Shown here: in pieces, positions 17,899 through 26,945 of the stretch
Layout: the number at the start of each line of letters is the position of its first letter
How positions within the stretch are numbered: the first letter of the stretch is position 1
Assembly: GCF_021605415.1 (NCBI RefSeq)
Contig: NZ_WKEQ01000007.1
Span: 124,001-188,000, forward strand
Length of the DNA stretch: 64,000 bases
Direction of reading: 5' to 3'
From: Pseudomonas syringae
GTDB taxonomy: Bacteria > Pseudomonadota > Gammaproteobacteria > Pseudomonadales > Pseudomonadaceae
Made by a program: the position numbers and the translations under genes
The notes under the pieces: generated by a model
The model's database searches: none
What the model was told of the DNA's origin: nothing
What the model saw: the letters and a program-made list of their open reading frames with translations, nothing else

Positions 17899-18660
17899 AT
17901 GATTTCGAAAGAAGGCCTTACCCACCACATTTCTGCGCAGTTCAACGCCGAACTTGAAGAAGTGCGCAGCCACCTCCTGGCCATGGGCGGGCTGGTGGAG
18001 AAGCAGGTCAACGACGCCGTGACGGCGCTGATCGAGGCCGATTCCGGTCTGGCTCAGCAGGTGCGTGAGATCGACGACCAGATCAACCAGATGGAACGCA
18101 ACATCGACGAAGAATGCCTGCGCATTCTGGCCCGTCGTCAGCCTGCGGCGTCTGACCTGCGTCTGATCATCAGCATCTCCAAGTCGGTGATCGACCTTGA
18201 GCGCATTGGCGACGAGGCGACCAAGATCGCTCGCCGCGCCATTCAACTGTGTGAAGAAGGCGAAGCGCCGCGCGGTTACGTCGAGGTTCGCCACATCGGC
18301 GACCAGGTGCGTAACATGGTTCGCGATGCGCTGGACGCGTTTGCCCGCTTCGACGCCGATCTGGCCCTGTCGGTGGCGCAGTACGACAAGATCATCGACC
18401 GCGAATACAAAACCGCCCTGCGCGAACTGGCCACCTACATGATGGAAGACCCGCGCTCGATCTCGCGGGTCTTGAGCATTATCTGGGTGCTGCGTTCGCT
18501 GGAGCGCATCGGCGACCACGCGCGCAACATCTCGGAGCTGGTGATTTACCTGGTTCGCGGCACCGACGTGCGCCATATGGGCCTCAAGCGCATGAAGGCA
18601 GAAGTTGAGGGCACAAGTGGCGAAACCGCTAATGTTCCGGACAATGCTGACGATAAGTAA
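17899..18660 (+). CDS. phoU: Phosphate signalling protein PhoU
   Basis: PhoU links Pst transport to the PhoR sensor and keeps the regulon off when phosphate is plentiful. The ATG at 17899 gives 253 residues with two PhoU three-helix repeats. Each has a metal-binding-type motif: DLRLIISISKSVIDLERIGD in the first and SIIWVLRSLERIGDHARNIS in the second. GCGGAGCG precedes the start. The acidic tail is typical. A strong terminator follows, ending the pst operon. The cytoplasmic dimer presumably contacts PstB and PhoR. Confidence 0.96.
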   Translation: MISKEGLTHHISAQFNAELEEVRSHLLAMGGLVEKQVNDAVTALIEADSGLAQQVREIDDQINQMERNIDEECLRILARRQPAASDLRLIISISKSVIDLERIGDEATKIARRAIQLCEEGEAPRGYVEVRHIGDQVRNMVRDALDAFARFDADLALSVAQYDKIIDREYKTALRELATYMMEDPRSISRVLSIIWVLRSLERIGDHARNISELVIYLVRGTDVRHMGLKRMKAEVEGTSGETANVPDNADDK

Positions 18661-18675
18661 GATGGCCTGAGAAAA

Positions 18676-18706
18676 ACGCCCGGTCTTTTGGCCGGGCTTT
18701 TTTTTG
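18676..18706 (+). terminator. Terminator of the pst-phoU operon
   Basis: GCCCGGTC-TTTT-GGCCGGGC is followed by eight T residues, 15 nt after the phoU stop codon. Confidence 0.93.
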
Positions 18707-18835
18707 AGCCGTTTTTGAGTAGGACAGAATTAAAAAGCAGCACCCGCGAACGAAAAGTCCCGGCGTGACTGAAGAGTTTTGGCAATGTGCCATCAGCCAG
18801 CGTTATGCTTGCCGGGATTTTAATAGGGGTGTTGG

Positions 18836-19750
18836 ATGAGCAAGATCAGTGTGTTGGTCGTGGACGATGCTTCGTTCATTCGTGACCTGGTAAAAAAGTG
18901 CCTGCGTAATTACTTCCCGGGCATCCGCACCGAGGACGCCGTCAACGGCAAAAAGGCTCAGGCCATGCTCGCCAAGGAAGCATTCGACTTGGTGCTGTGC
19001 GACTGGGAAATGCCGGAAATGTCCGGCCTTGAGCTGCTGACCTGGTGCCGCGAGCAGGACAACCTGAAGACCATGCCGTTTGTCATGGTCACCAGCCGTG
19101 GCGACAAAGAAAACGTCGTGCAGGCGATCCAGGCCGGCGTTTCCGGTTACGTCAGCAAGCCGTTCACCAACGAGCAATTGCTGACCAAGGTCAAGCAGGC
19201 GCTGAACAAGGTCGGCAAACTCGACACCCTGATGAACGGCGCGCCGACCAAGATGAACTCGGCGTTCGGTAATGATTCCCTGAGCGCGTTGACCGGCGGC
19301 AAACCGGCCGTGGTCGCGACTGCTCCCGTTGCGGCACCTGTTGCCACGCCGGCCCGTGGCCTGCTCAACAGCCCGCCGGTCAAGGCGCCTGCGGCATCCA
19401 CCGCCCCGGCCGGTGGTCGCGGCCAGGGTCAGTTGCGCCTGCCGAGCGGCACCCAGCAATGCGTGATCAAGGCCTTGAGCATCAAGGAAGCACTGCTGGT
19501 GGTGAAGCGCACCGACAACCTGCCGCAGATCCTCGACAGCGCCGTGCTTGATCTGGAGCAGGGTGACAACGCCGAAATTGCACGCCTCAACGGTTACCTG
19601 CACGCTGTCGTCGCCCACGAGCCGAAACCCGACAGCGACTGGTTGCAACTGACCTTCCGCTTCGTCGACCAGGATGCGCAGAAGCTCGATTACATCTCCC
19701 GCCTGATCGCGCGCGGCACGGCGCAGAAGCACTTCGTTCCGGGCGCGTGA
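18836..19750 (+). CDS. Response regulator: receiver plus PilZ-like C-terminus
   Basis: This is a 304-residue regulator with no DNA-binding domain. Residues 1-125 form a CheY-type receiver, with acidic pair D10-D11, phospho-acceptor D56 (LCDWEMPEMSG), Ser/Thr in VMVTSRG and the conserved Lys in YVSKPF. A linker rich in Ala, Pro and Thr (about 140-200) leads to a C-terminal region starting RGQGQLRLPSGTQQC. Its pattern suggests a PilZ-like barrel, though I cannot see an intact RxxxR plus (D/N)xSxxG cyclic-di-GMP motif. AGGGGTG precedes the ATG. It sits between phoU and an M23 peptidase, as in P. aeruginosa. The partner kinase is not adjacent. Confidence 0.88.
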   Translation: MSKISVLVVDDASFIRDLVKKCLRNYFPGIRTEDAVNGKKAQAMLAKEAFDLVLCDWEMPEMSGLELLTWCREQDNLKTMPFVMVTSRGDKENVVQAIQAGVSGYVSKPFTNEQLLTKVKQALNKVGKLDTLMNGAPTKMNSAFGNDSLSALTGGKPAVVATAPVAAPVATPARGLLNSPPVKAPAASTAPAGGRGQGQLRLPSGTQQCVIKALSIKEALLVVKRTDNLPQILDSAVLDLEQGDNAEIARLNGYLHAVVAHEPKPDSDWLQLTFRFVDQDAQKLDYISRLIARGTAQKHFVPGA

Positions 19751-19772
19751 TCTGCGTCGCCTGAACGTTCGA

Positions 19773-19839
19773 CTTCGCGAGCAGGCTCGCCCCACATCTG
19801 AAATACATTCCAGTGTGGGCGCGAGACTGCTCGCGAAGA
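19773..19839. repeat. REP pair, degenerate arms
   Basis: cttcgcgagcaggctcgccc and gggcgcgagactgctcgcga form an outward inverted pair between the response regulator and the M23 peptidase genes. Confidence 0.85.
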
Positions 19840-19955
19840 GGCCGGCAAAAGCACCACCCATCTCTCGCGCCGCCCATTTTGAAACATCTGCCCACTGCTC
19901 GGGTCTGTCTCAACTGCTAGGCTCTTTCCAAGCCTCACTTCGACAGATTTTGCCC

Positions 19956-20852
19956 ATGCTCGCGCGCCTGCTGTTTTTCTGTGGTCTCTTCATGGCCTCC
20001 ACCTCGGCTGTGGCCACGACTATTTACAAATCCACCGACGCCCACGGCGTGGTCTCGTACAGCGACCAGCCGAGCAAGGGCTCGAAGGTGTTTGTGTTCC
20101 GGGATCGGATGGTCGAGCACCTGGAGCGCCAGGTGTACCTCGACATCAAGAAGCAGCAGGGCATGGACGTGGTGTTCGTGCGCAACGATCTGTATGCGCC
20201 GGTGGAAGTCGAGTTGAGCTTTGCCGGGTTGAACAATGTTTACGGTGTATCGGGCCAGCCGATCCGCCGGGTGTTGCCGGCGCGCAGCAATTCGCGTGTG
20301 GCGCTACTGACGGCGATCAGCGCGGGCAAACCGCTGGTGTACACCCCGAAGTTCCAATATTCCCTTGGCGACCCCTCTGGCGTCGCTCAGGGCTATCGAT
20401 ACCCGTTGCCCTGGCGCGGTGGGCCGTTTCGCCTGTCACAGGGCGCGAACGGCCAATACAGCCATTTCGGGCCAAAAAGCCGCTATGCGATGGACATCGC
20501 CATGCCGGTGGGCACGCCGATCATCGCGGCGCGAGCCGGAAGGGTGGTGAAAACCGAAAATGCGCAGACCGGGCGCGGCACCGATCCGTCGGGCAACTTT
20601 GTGCGGATATTGCACGACGACGGCACGATGGGCGTGTATCTGCACCTCAAGCAGGGTTCGGTGAGCGTGCGCGAAGGGCAGCGGGTGATGGTCGGCAGTC
20701 CACTGGCACTGTCCGGCAACACCGGCAACAGCAGCGGCCCGCACCTGCACTTCGTGGTGCAGCGCAATACCGGGATGGGGCTGGTGTCGATTCCGTACCA
20801 GTTCAATCAGCCGCTGGGAGCGTTGCCCAATTTTGCGTTGGGCAAGCAATAG
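19956..20852 (+). CDS. M23 family peptidase with DUF4124 domain
   Basis: This is a probable cell-wall endopeptidase of 298 residues. The ATG at 19956 opens a signal peptide (MLARLLFFCGLFMASTSAVA). A DUF4124 module (TIYKSTDAHGVVSYSDQPSK) follows at residues 20-45. The C-terminal LytM domain has the zinc-site motif HFGPKSRYAMDIAMP (HxxxxxxxxD type) and the second motif GPHLHF. Both metal-binding motifs are intact, so the enzyme is probably active in the periplasm. Its link to the phosphate genes is positional only. Confidence 0.93.
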   Translation: MLARLLFFCGLFMASTSAVATTIYKSTDAHGVVSYSDQPSKGSKVFVFRDRMVEHLERQVYLDIKKQQGMDVVFVRNDLYAPVEVELSFAGLNNVYGVSGQPIRRVLPARSNSRVALLTAISAGKPLVYTPKFQYSLGDPSGVAQGYRYPLPWRGGPFRLSQGANGQYSHFGPKSRYAMDIAMPVGTPIIAARAGRVVKTENAQTGRGTDPSGNFVRILHDDGTMGVYLHLKQGSVSVREGQRVMVGSPLALSGNTGNSSGPHLHFVVQRNTGMGLVSIPYQFNQPLGALPNFALGKQ

Positions 20853-20891
20853 GGGGGAATCTGTCGGCCCTTCGCGGTCTCGATCAGCCCA

Positions 20892-22232
20892 TCAGTCCAG
20901 CATCAACACCTTGGCCAGGATGATCTTCGGCCCTTTCATCTTCTTGATGATGATCCGCAGGCCTTCGACTTCCAGCACTTCTTCCTCTTCCGGTACCCGT
21001 TTCAGGGTTTCGTAGACTAGCCCGGCGAGGGTTTCCGCTTCGATGTGATCGAGATCGATGCCGAGCAAGCGCTCGACCTTGAACAACGGCGTGTCGCCAC
21101 GCACCAGCAGTTTGCCCGGCTGATAGGCGAGGATGCCGCGTTCAGCCTTGCGGTGTTCGTCCTGGATGTCACCGACCAGCACTTCCAGCACGTCTTCCAT
21201 GGTCAGGTAGCCGATGATGTTGCCGTCGGCCTCTTCGACCACGGCGAAGTGCGAGCCACCCTTGCGGAACTGCTCAAGCAACTGCGACAGCGGCATGTGC
21301 CGCGACACGCGCTCCAGCGGTCGGGTCAGTTCGGCCAGGTTGAACGACTCGGGAATGTGATCGAGCGCAGCCAGTTCCAGCAGCAGGTCCTTGATGTGCA
21401 GCAGGCCGACGAACTCCTGGCGCTCACTGTCGTACACCGGATAACGGCTGAACTTGTGGCGCCGGAACATCGCGAGGATTTCCTTCAGCGGTGCGTTGAA
21501 CTCAAGCGTGATCAGGTCTTCCCGGGAGTTGGCCCAGTCGACCACTTCCAGCTCACCCATTTCCACGGCCGACGCCAATACGCGCATGCCCTGATCGCTC
21601 GGATCCTGGCCACGGCTGGAATGCAGAATCAGTTTCAGTTCTTCACGGCTGTAATGGTGTTCGTGATGCGGGCCAGGCTCGCCCTGGCCGGCGATGCGCA
21701 GGATGGCGTTGGCGCTGGCGTTGAGCAGGTAAATTGCCGGGTACATTGCCCAATAAAACAGGTACAGCGGCACGGCGGTCCACAGCGACAGCAGCTCGGG
21801 TTTGCGGATCGCCCAGGACTTGGGCGCCAGCTCACCGACCACGATGTGCAGGTACGAAATCACGAAGAACGCGGCGAAGAACGAGACGCCTTTGATGACT
21901 TCGGCCGACTGCACGCCGGCGGCTTCCAGCAGCGGTTCGAGGATGTGCGCGAACGCCGGCTCGCCTACCCAGCCCAGGCCAAGGGAGGCGAGGGTGATGC
22001 CGAGCTGGCACGCCGAGAGGTAGGCATCGAGCTGACTGTGCACGGTGCGCAGGATGTGCCCGCGCCAGCCGTTTTGTTCAGCGATGGCCTCGACCCGGGT
22101 CGAGCGCAGTTTGACCATGGCGAATTCCGCCGCAACGAAAAAGCCGTTGAGCAAAACCAGGATCAGAGCGAAAAGGATCATGCCGAAATCGGCGAAGAGT
22201 GTTGCCAGGGACAAGCCAGGGGAAGGATCCAT
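20892..22232 (-). CDS. CorC/HlyC-family transporter (DUF21-CBS)
   Basis: This is a membrane protein of 446 residues from the ATG at 22232 (MDPSPGLSLATL); an upstream in-frame start adds 21 unlikely residues. Domain order is an N-terminal DUF21 region with about four membrane helices (residues 10-190, including LNGFFVAAEFAMVKLRSTRV), two CBS domains (about 215-330, with KFSRYPVYDSERQEFVGLLH) and a C-terminal CorC/HlyC small domain (about 345-425). Homologues are implicated in magnesium or cobalt efflux, though often annotated as hemolysins. It converges on the M23 peptidase gene and is followed on the same strand by nothing in this window. Confidence 0.93.
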   Translation of the reverse strand: MDPSPGLSLATLFADFGMILFALILVLLNGFFVAAEFAMVKLRSTRVEAIAEQNGWRGHILRTVHSQLDAYLSACQLGITLASLGLGWVGEPAFAHILEPLLEAAGVQSAEVIKGVSFFAAFFVISYLHIVVGELAPKSWAIRKPELLSLWTAVPLYLFYWAMYPAIYLLNASANAILRIAGQGEPGPHHEHHYSREELKLILHSSRGQDPSDQGMRVLASAVEMGELEVVDWANSREDLITLEFNAPLKEILAMFRRHKFSRYPVYDSERQEFVGLLHIKDLLLELAALDHIPESFNLAELTRPLERVSRHMPLSQLLEQFRKGGSHFAVVEEADGNIIGYLTMEDVLEVLVGDIQDEHRKAERGILAYQPGKLLVRGDTPLFKVERLLGIDLDHIEAETLAGLVYETLKRVPEEEEVLEVEGLRIIIKKMKGPKIILAKVLMLD

Positions 22233-22341
22233 GATGGAGTTTTGCGGGTTCCGTGTATTCGAGGGATAGAAAATCAGCGCCTGAAAGGCAGGCACAAGTC
22301 AGCCAATGTAGCGGCTGACTGGGCGATTGCCTAGTGGGTGG

Positions 22342-23664
22342 TTACTCAGCGGCATCGATCGCCCGCGATCGCGCGACCTGCGCAGGGGCGAAATGGCAGG
22401 TGAACGTGCTGCCGTGGCCGGGCACGCTGCTGATCTCCATGCGTGCGCGATGGCGCAGCAAAACGTGTTTGACGATGGCCAGGCCGAGCCCGGTGCCGCC
22501 GGTGTTGGAGTTGCGGCTGGAGTCGACGCGGTAGAAGCGTTCGGTCAGGCGTGGCAGGTGTTTGCTGTCGATGCCAATGCCCGAATCCTGCACGCTCAGG
22601 TGCGCGCCCTGATCGTCACACCACCAGCGAATGCGGATATTGCCTTCGGCCGGGGTGTATTTGACGGCGTTGAATACCAGGTTCGAAAACGCGCTGCGCA
22701 ACTCCGCTTCACTGCCCTTGAGCAGGATCGTCGCGTCGGCCTCCAGCGTGATGCGCTGGTTTTTCTGTGCGGACAGTTGCTCGGCGTCGCTTTTGATCGA
22801 CTGCAACAGCGAATCGATCGGCACAGGCTGGTTGTCCGACGGGTAATCGGTGGCTTCCAGTTTGGCCAGCAACAACAGGTCGTTGAGCAACGTCTGCATG
22901 CGCCCGCCCTGTTGCTGCATCTGCGTCAGGGCGCGGCTCCAGCGTGGATTCACGTCATCAACGTTGTCGAGCAGGGTTTCCAGGTAGCCGCAGATCACCG
23001 TCAGCGGCGTGCGCAATTCGTGGGAGACGTTGGCGATGAAGTCTTTGCGCATCTGCTCCAGCTGATGAATGCGTGTGACATCGCGCACCAACATTAAATG
23101 CTCGTTGTTGCCGTAGCGGGTGATGTACAGCTGAATACGCACGCGGTCGTTGGTCGGTGAGGGGATGTCGAGCGGCTCGACGTAACTGCCTTGCTCGAAA
23201 TATTCCTTGAAGCGCGGATGCCGCACCAGATTGGTCACCGGTTGGCCGCTGTCCTGTGGAGTTTTGAGACCCAGCAGGGTTTCGGCGGCGCGGTTCCACC
23301 ATTCGAGGTTGCCTTCGCTGTCGAGCATGATGACAGCGTCTTTCAGCGCGGCGGTGGACTCCTGCACTCGATCAATCACCGCTTGCAGACGTCCGCGCAC
23401 ACGTTGGTCTCGGCGTTGCAGGTGATAGATGCTGTCGAACACCTCGCCCCACAGCCCGTAGCCGTCGGGCGGCGCTTCATCGGGTTGATGCAAACGCAGC
23501 CATTCGTGCAAACGAAGTAACTGCTTGAGCGTCCATGCCAGATAAAAACCCAGACCCGCCGCCAGACTCCAGCCGTAATAGCCGGTAATCAAACCCACCA
23601 CCAGACAAGCAGTGACCAGCAGCAACATGTGGCGAATCAGAGTGCCATGCCAGTTTTGATTCAA
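22342..23664 (-). CDS. phoR: Phosphate regulon sensor kinase PhoR
   Basis: PhoR phosphorylates PhoB when phosphate is scarce. I chose a TTG start at 23664 (MNQNWHGTLIRHML) because AAGGA lies 8 nt upstream; no ATG fits, and an earlier TTG at 23703 lies in a repeat. This gives 440 residues. Order: two membrane helices (about 12-50) with no large periplasmic loop, a PAS domain (about 90-200), the HisKA box NVSHELRTPLTVICGYLE with the phospho-His, and the ATPase domain with FSNLVFNAVKYTP, DSGIGID and GGTGLGLAIVKH. It lies downstream of phoB; both are read leftward. Confidence 0.95.
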   Translation of the reverse strand: MNQNWHGTLIRHMLLLVTACLVVGLITGYYGWSLAAGLGFYLAWTLKQLLRLHEWLRLHQPDEAPPDGYGLWGEVFDSIYHLQRRDQRVRGRLQAVIDRVQESTAALKDAVIMLDSEGNLEWWNRAAETLLGLKTPQDSGQPVTNLVRHPRFKEYFEQGSYVEPLDIPSPTNDRVRIQLYITRYGNNEHLMLVRDVTRIHQLEQMRKDFIANVSHELRTPLTVICGYLETLLDNVDDVNPRWSRALTQMQQQGGRMQTLLNDLLLLAKLEATDYPSDNQPVPIDSLLQSIKSDAEQLSAQKNQRITLEADATILLKGSEAELRSAFSNLVFNAVKYTPAEGNIRIRWWCDDQGAHLSVQDSGIGIDSKHLPRLTERFYRVDSSRNSNTGGTGLGLAIVKHVLLRHRARMEISSVPGHGSTFTCHFAPAQVARSRAIDAAE

Positions 23665-23694
23665 GGGGGCGTCCTTAACGCAGCGTCGAGTGTC

Positions 23695-23765
23695 GAGCTG
23701 CAAGCTGCAAGAAAGAGCTGCGGTGCGTTTGCTTGCCGCTCATGGCTTGAAGCTCGCCGCTGTTT
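23695..23765. repeat. Intergenic CAAGC-rich inverted repeat, copy 2
   Basis: gagctgcaagctgcaagaaa followed by gctgcggtgcg and a right arm ggcttgaagctcgccgctg. It shares gcaagaaaga...tgcggtgcg with the copy between pstB and phoU at 17788-17882. It occupies the phoB-phoR gap. Confidence 0.75.
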
Positions 23766-24455
23766 TTATCCCTTCGTTGAAAAGCGGTAGCCGGTGCCGC
23801 GAACGGTTTGTACCAGATTTTCATAAGCATCGCCGAGGGCTTTGCGCAGGCGACGGATGTGTACGTCGACGGTGCGTTCTTCGACGTAGACGTTGCCGCC
23901 CCAGACTTGATCAAGCAATTGGCCGCGCGTGTAAGCGCGTTCCTGATGGGTCATGAAGAATTGCAGCAGGCGGTATTCGGTCGGGCCCATCTCGGCGGGT
24001 TTGCCGTCGATGGTCACGCGGTGGCTGATCGGGTCGAGCAGCAAGCCACCGACTTCAATCGGCGCTTCGCCATCGGTCGGGCCGGCACGACGCAGCACGG
24101 CTTTAAGGCGCGCAACAAGTTCACGAGGAGAAAACGGTTTGGTGATGTAGTCGTCGGCGCCGACTTCAAGGCCCTGGATCTTGTTGTCCTCTTCGCCCTT
24201 GGCGGTGAGCATGATGATCGGAATGTCGCCGGTCAGCTCGTCACGCTTGAGGCGCCGGGCCAGTTCGATGCCAGACGTGCCGGGCAGCATCCAGTCGAGC
24301 AGGATCAGGTCCGGCTTGCGGTCGACAATGATGGCGTGCGCCTGCTGCGAGTTCTCCGCTTCGAGGCAGTCATAGCCGGCCATTTCCAACGCAACGGCGA
24401 TCATCTCGCGAATGGGCGCCTCGTCGTCGACGATCAGAATGCTCCTGCCAACCAT
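23766..24455 (-). CDS. phoB: Phosphate regulon response regulator PhoB
   Basis: PhoB is the DNA-binding activator of the phosphate regulon. It has 229 residues. The receiver has D10-D11, phospho-acceptor D54 (LLDWMLPG), the Thr in MLTAKG and Lys in YITKPFSP. A winged-helix OmpR-type domain occupies about residues 130-228, with the recognition region [24 protein letters not shown] lies about 7 nt before the ATG. A Pho box and a -10-like element precede it, consistent with autoregulation. phoR follows after a 100-nt gap containing a repeat. Confidence 0.97.
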   Translation of the reverse strand: MVGRSILIVDDEAPIREMIAVALEMAGYDCLEAENSQQAHAIIVDRKPDLILLDWMLPGTSGIELARRLKRDELTGDIPIIMLTAKGEEDNKIQGLEVGADDYITKPFSPRELVARLKAVLRRAGPTDGEAPIEVGGLLLDPISHRVTIDGKPAEMGPTEYRLLQFFMTHQERAYTRGQLLDQVWGGNVYVEERTVDVHIRRLRKALGDAYENLVQTVRGTGYRFSTKG

Positions 24456-24492
24456 GCGTTAATCCTCTTGTCATTTAACTGTCTTGCGCCGC

Positions 24493-24526
24493 ATTAGATA
24501 ACGGAATTATTGCAGTCGTGTGACAG
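24493..24526 (-). promoter_or_regulatory. Pho box and -10 of the phoB promoter
   Basis: On the minus strand CTGTCAC-ACGA-CTGCAAT (24509-24526) resembles two PhoB half sites. TTATCTAAT (24493-24501) follows at about the spacing expected for a -10 when PhoB replaces the -35 contact. Confidence 0.72.
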
Positions 24527-24606
24527 TCATTCAGTCTGGCAGCGATTGTACATATCCTCGACTAAGCTCTAATTCCGAACCCTGACAACCACAAAAGAAG
24601 GTTTCC

Positions 24607-24993
24607 ATGAAGCGAATGACAGTTTCCTTCAAGACCCTGCTGATGGCTGCAGCCCTGACCCTGCCTGGTCTGGCGATGGCCGCCGATCCCGCCATGTCGA
24701 AAAACGGCATGATGGTCGATCACGGGGGCATGACGCTGTACACGTACGACAAGGACACGGACGGCAAGTCGATGTGCAATGGCGACTGCGCCAAAAACTG
24801 GCCGCCAATGATGGCGCCGGCCGATGCCAAGGTTGAAGGCAAATGGAGCACCATCAAGCGTGACGATGGCACGATGCAATACGCCTACGACGGCAAGCCG
24901 CTGTACACCTTCGTGAAAGATGAAAAACCCGGAGAAATGAAGGGCGACAAGATGAGAGACGTCTGGCACGTCGTTCACATGTCACAGAAATAA
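24607..24993 (+). CDS. Secreted YxYxxD-repeat protein (lipoprotein_15 / COG4315-like)
   Basis: This is a 128-residue exported protein. The signal peptide MKRMTVSFKTLLMAAALTLP ends near AMA|ADP; there is no lipobox Cys. Two copies of the family repeat are visible, LYTYDKDTDGKSMCNGDCAKNWPP and LYTFVKDEKPGEMKG, the first with the two conserved Cys. Homologues occur widely next to stress or envelope genes, but the function is not established. GAAGG precedes the ATG. It diverges from phoB, with the phoB Pho box in the shared gap, so phosphate control is possible. Confidence 0.88.
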   Translation: MKRMTVSFKTLLMAAALTLPGLAMAADPAMSKNGMMVDHGGMTLYTYDKDTDGKSMCNGDCAKNWPPMMAPADAKVEGKWSTIKRDDGTMQYAYDGKPLYTFVKDEKPGEMKGDKMRDVWHVVHMSQK

Positions 24994-25000
24994 TCCTGTT

Positions 25001-25093
25001 CCTGTGGGAGCGGGCTTGCTCGCGAAGACGGTGTGTCAGTTCCCGTAAGAGCGACTGATCTGCCGCTTTCGCGAGCAAACCCGCTCCTACAGG
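25001..25093. repeat. REP pair (REPIN-like)
   Basis: cctgtgggagcgggcttgct and agcaaacccgctcctacagg are inverted around a spacer. It lies between the convergent secreted-protein gene and ubiA. Confidence 0.9.
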
Positions 25094-25102
25094 ATTTGTG
25101 TC

Positions 25103-25993
25103 TTACCGCAGCGCGTAATCCAGCACGATCCCGACAAAAATCGCCAACCCGGCCCAGTGGTTGTGCAAAAACGCCTTGAAGCAGCGCATCCGATCCTTGC
25201 CCCGGGTGTACCAGAACTCCCAGGCAAAACATCCGGCCGCCACCAGCAAGCCGAGGTGGAACCACACGCCAAGGCCGAATTTCGAACCGGCCAGCAACAG
25301 GCAGGCCAGGGCCAACGCCTGTAAGGTCAGAATGATCACCCGATCCGCCTCGCCAAACAGAATCGCCGTGGATTTCACGCCGATCTTCAAATCGTCGTCA
25401 CGGTCGGTCATCGCGTAATAGGTGTCGTAACCCACCGTCCACAGCAGATTGGCGATGTACAGCAGCCACGCGGCGGCGGGCAGATTGCCGGTCTCGGCGG
25501 TGAACGCCATCGGCATCCCCCAGGAAAATGCCGCGCCCAGTACCACTTGCGGGTAGTAGGTGTAACGCTTCATGAACGGATAACTGAACGCCAACGCCAA
25601 CCCGCCCAACGACAGCCAGATGGTCGTGGCGTTGGTGCACAGCACCAGCAGGAAACTGATGCCCATCAGTACGGCAAAAAACACCAACGCCTCTTTCGAG
25701 CTGATTTTGCCGCTGACCAACGGCCGCTGCTCGGTGCGTTTGACGTGGCCGTCGACCTTGCGGTCCGCCCAGTCGTTGATCACGCAGCCGCCAGCGCGGG
25801 TCAACACCACGCCGAGTACAAAAATCACGATATTGGCCAGGGATGGCGAGCCTTCGCCGGCAATCCACAAGGCCCACAGCGTCGGCCACAGCAGCAGATA
25901 AATGCCGATCGGCTTGTCCATGCGCGTCAACTGAATGAAATCCCAGGCGCGCGGGTTCAAGCGATTCATAGACTTGAGCAGGCTTTGGTACAT
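25103..25993 (-). CDS. ubiA: 4-hydroxybenzoate octaprenyltransferase
   Basis: UbiA attaches the polyprenyl tail to 4-hydroxybenzoate in ubiquinone synthesis, in the inner membrane. The ATG at 25993 gives 296 residues. The two Asp-rich motifs that hold magnesium and the diphosphate are clear: NDWADRKVD (about residue 70) and [12 protein letters not shown] (about residue 190). Several membrane helices lie between and after them. The start overlaps the ubiC stop as TGATG, so translation is coupled. A slightly earlier in-frame start exists, but this one fits the family. Confidence 0.96.
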   Translation of the reverse strand: MYQSLLKSMNRLNPRAWDFIQLTRMDKPIGIYLLLWPTLWALWIAGEGSPSLANIVIFVLGVVLTRAGGCVINDWADRKVDGHVKRTEQRPLVSGKISSKEALVFFAVLMGISFLLVLCTNATTIWLSLGGLALAFSYPFMKRYTYYPQVVLGAAFSWGMPMAFTAETGNLPAAAWLLYIANLLWTVGYDTYYAMTDRDDDLKIGVKSTAILFGEADRVIILTLQALALACLLLAGSKFGLGVWFHLGLLVAAGCFAWEFWYTRGKDRMRCFKAFLHNHWAGLAIFVGIVLDYALR

Positions 25994-26556
25994 CAGCATT
26001 TCTCCGGATGGGCGCGGACGGCGTGCCACAGGGCCGGCAGGAAAACCTCCGCCACCAGCACGCTCAGCGCGCCGCGATCAAAACGCGAACGGCGGCCCCA
26101 TAGTTGCGGTGCGCGCGCGGCCTCGGGCAACCATTGTTCAGGGTAGTGGCAGACCTCGATGGCGCGGCGCTCGAACGCACGGTCGCAAAACAGCAGTTCA
26201 CCCAGCGAGCGGCTGCCGAGTTCATCCATGTGCAAGCCGTCGCCCTGCAAGGCGCTGCGCGAGGCAACGCTGCGAGCGAACACCCAGGCCTCGCCATGGC
26301 CACGCAAATACACTTCGCGCACCCAGCCTTCGCTGCCGTCGGCCAGATCCAGTGCCGCACATTCGTCGGCGCGCAACGGTTGCCAGCCTTCGAATAGCGG
26401 CAACACGCTGAAACCATCGTCGGACAAACGGATCAACCGTCGTGTCAGCGAGCCTTCATCGAACAGCCAGTCGAGGGTGGACGGAGCGGGCAAGGGCGCC
26501 AGTTGCTCGCGGACGAACCAGCGTGGGGCCGGGGAGAGGGATTTTAAGTGCGGCAC
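25993..26556 (-). CDS. ubiC: Chorismate lyase
   Basis: UbiC splits chorismate into 4-hydroxybenzoate and pyruvate, feeding UbiA. The 187-residue size fits. Visible family blocks are [14 protein letters not shown] near the N-terminus, [18 protein letters not shown] in the middle, LGELLFCD, and [21 protein letters not shown] near the end. The start is GTG at 26556 with no strong ribosome site, so the true start is somewhat uncertain. It is first in a two-gene operon with ubiA. Confidence 0.94.
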   Translation of the reverse strand: MPHLKSLSPAPRWFVREQLAPLPAPSTLDWLFDEGSLTRRLIRLSDDGFSVLPLFEGWQPLRADECAALDLADGSEGWVREVYLRGHGEAWVFARSVASRSALQGDGLHMDELGSRSLGELLFCDRAFERRAIEVCHYPEQWLPEAARAPQLWGRRSRFDRGALSVLVAEVFLPALWHAVRAHPEKC

Positions 26557-26757
26557 AGTGCGTCGTTATTGGCAGCAAATGAGGCGGCGAGCTTACCATG
26601 TCGCTCCGCGAGATTGATCGATCCGCCCGTGCCGCTGCGCCGAACAGACTTGCAACCTGACGCATCGATCAGTACAAAACGCCCTGAGCCGGATGGCAGC
26701 GCACTACCCATCGACCATTCGCGCCAGTCCAATGCCTGAACCTGAGGAAATACCTGA

Positions 26758-26925
26758 ATGAAGAAGTGGCAATGTATTGTCTGCGGCCTGATCTACAACG
26801 AAGCCGACGGCTGGCCGGATGACGGCATCGCGCCGGGCACTTTGTGGCAAGACGTGCCGGAAGACTGGCTGTGCCCGGACTGCGGCGTCGGCAAAATGGA
26901 TTTCGAAATGATCGAAATCAACTGA
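26758..26925 (+). CDS. rubA: Rubredoxin
   Basis: This is a 55-residue iron protein that passes single electrons. The four Cys ligands are present as CIVCG near the N-terminus and CPDCG near the C-terminus, with the conserved aromatic core ([20 protein letters not shown], then [10 protein letters not shown]). Its size is standard for rubredoxin. GAGGAAA precedes the ATG. The reductase gene starts 20 nt downstream, so the pair forms an electron-transfer operon. In Pseudomonas such pairs support alkane hydroxylation or oxidative stress responses; no hydroxylase gene is present here. Confidence 0.96.
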   Translation: MKKWQCIVCGLIYNEADGWPDDGIAPGTLWQDVPEDWLCPDCGVGKMDFEMIEIN

Positions 26926-26945
26926 GAACAACAAGGGAGTAAGGC

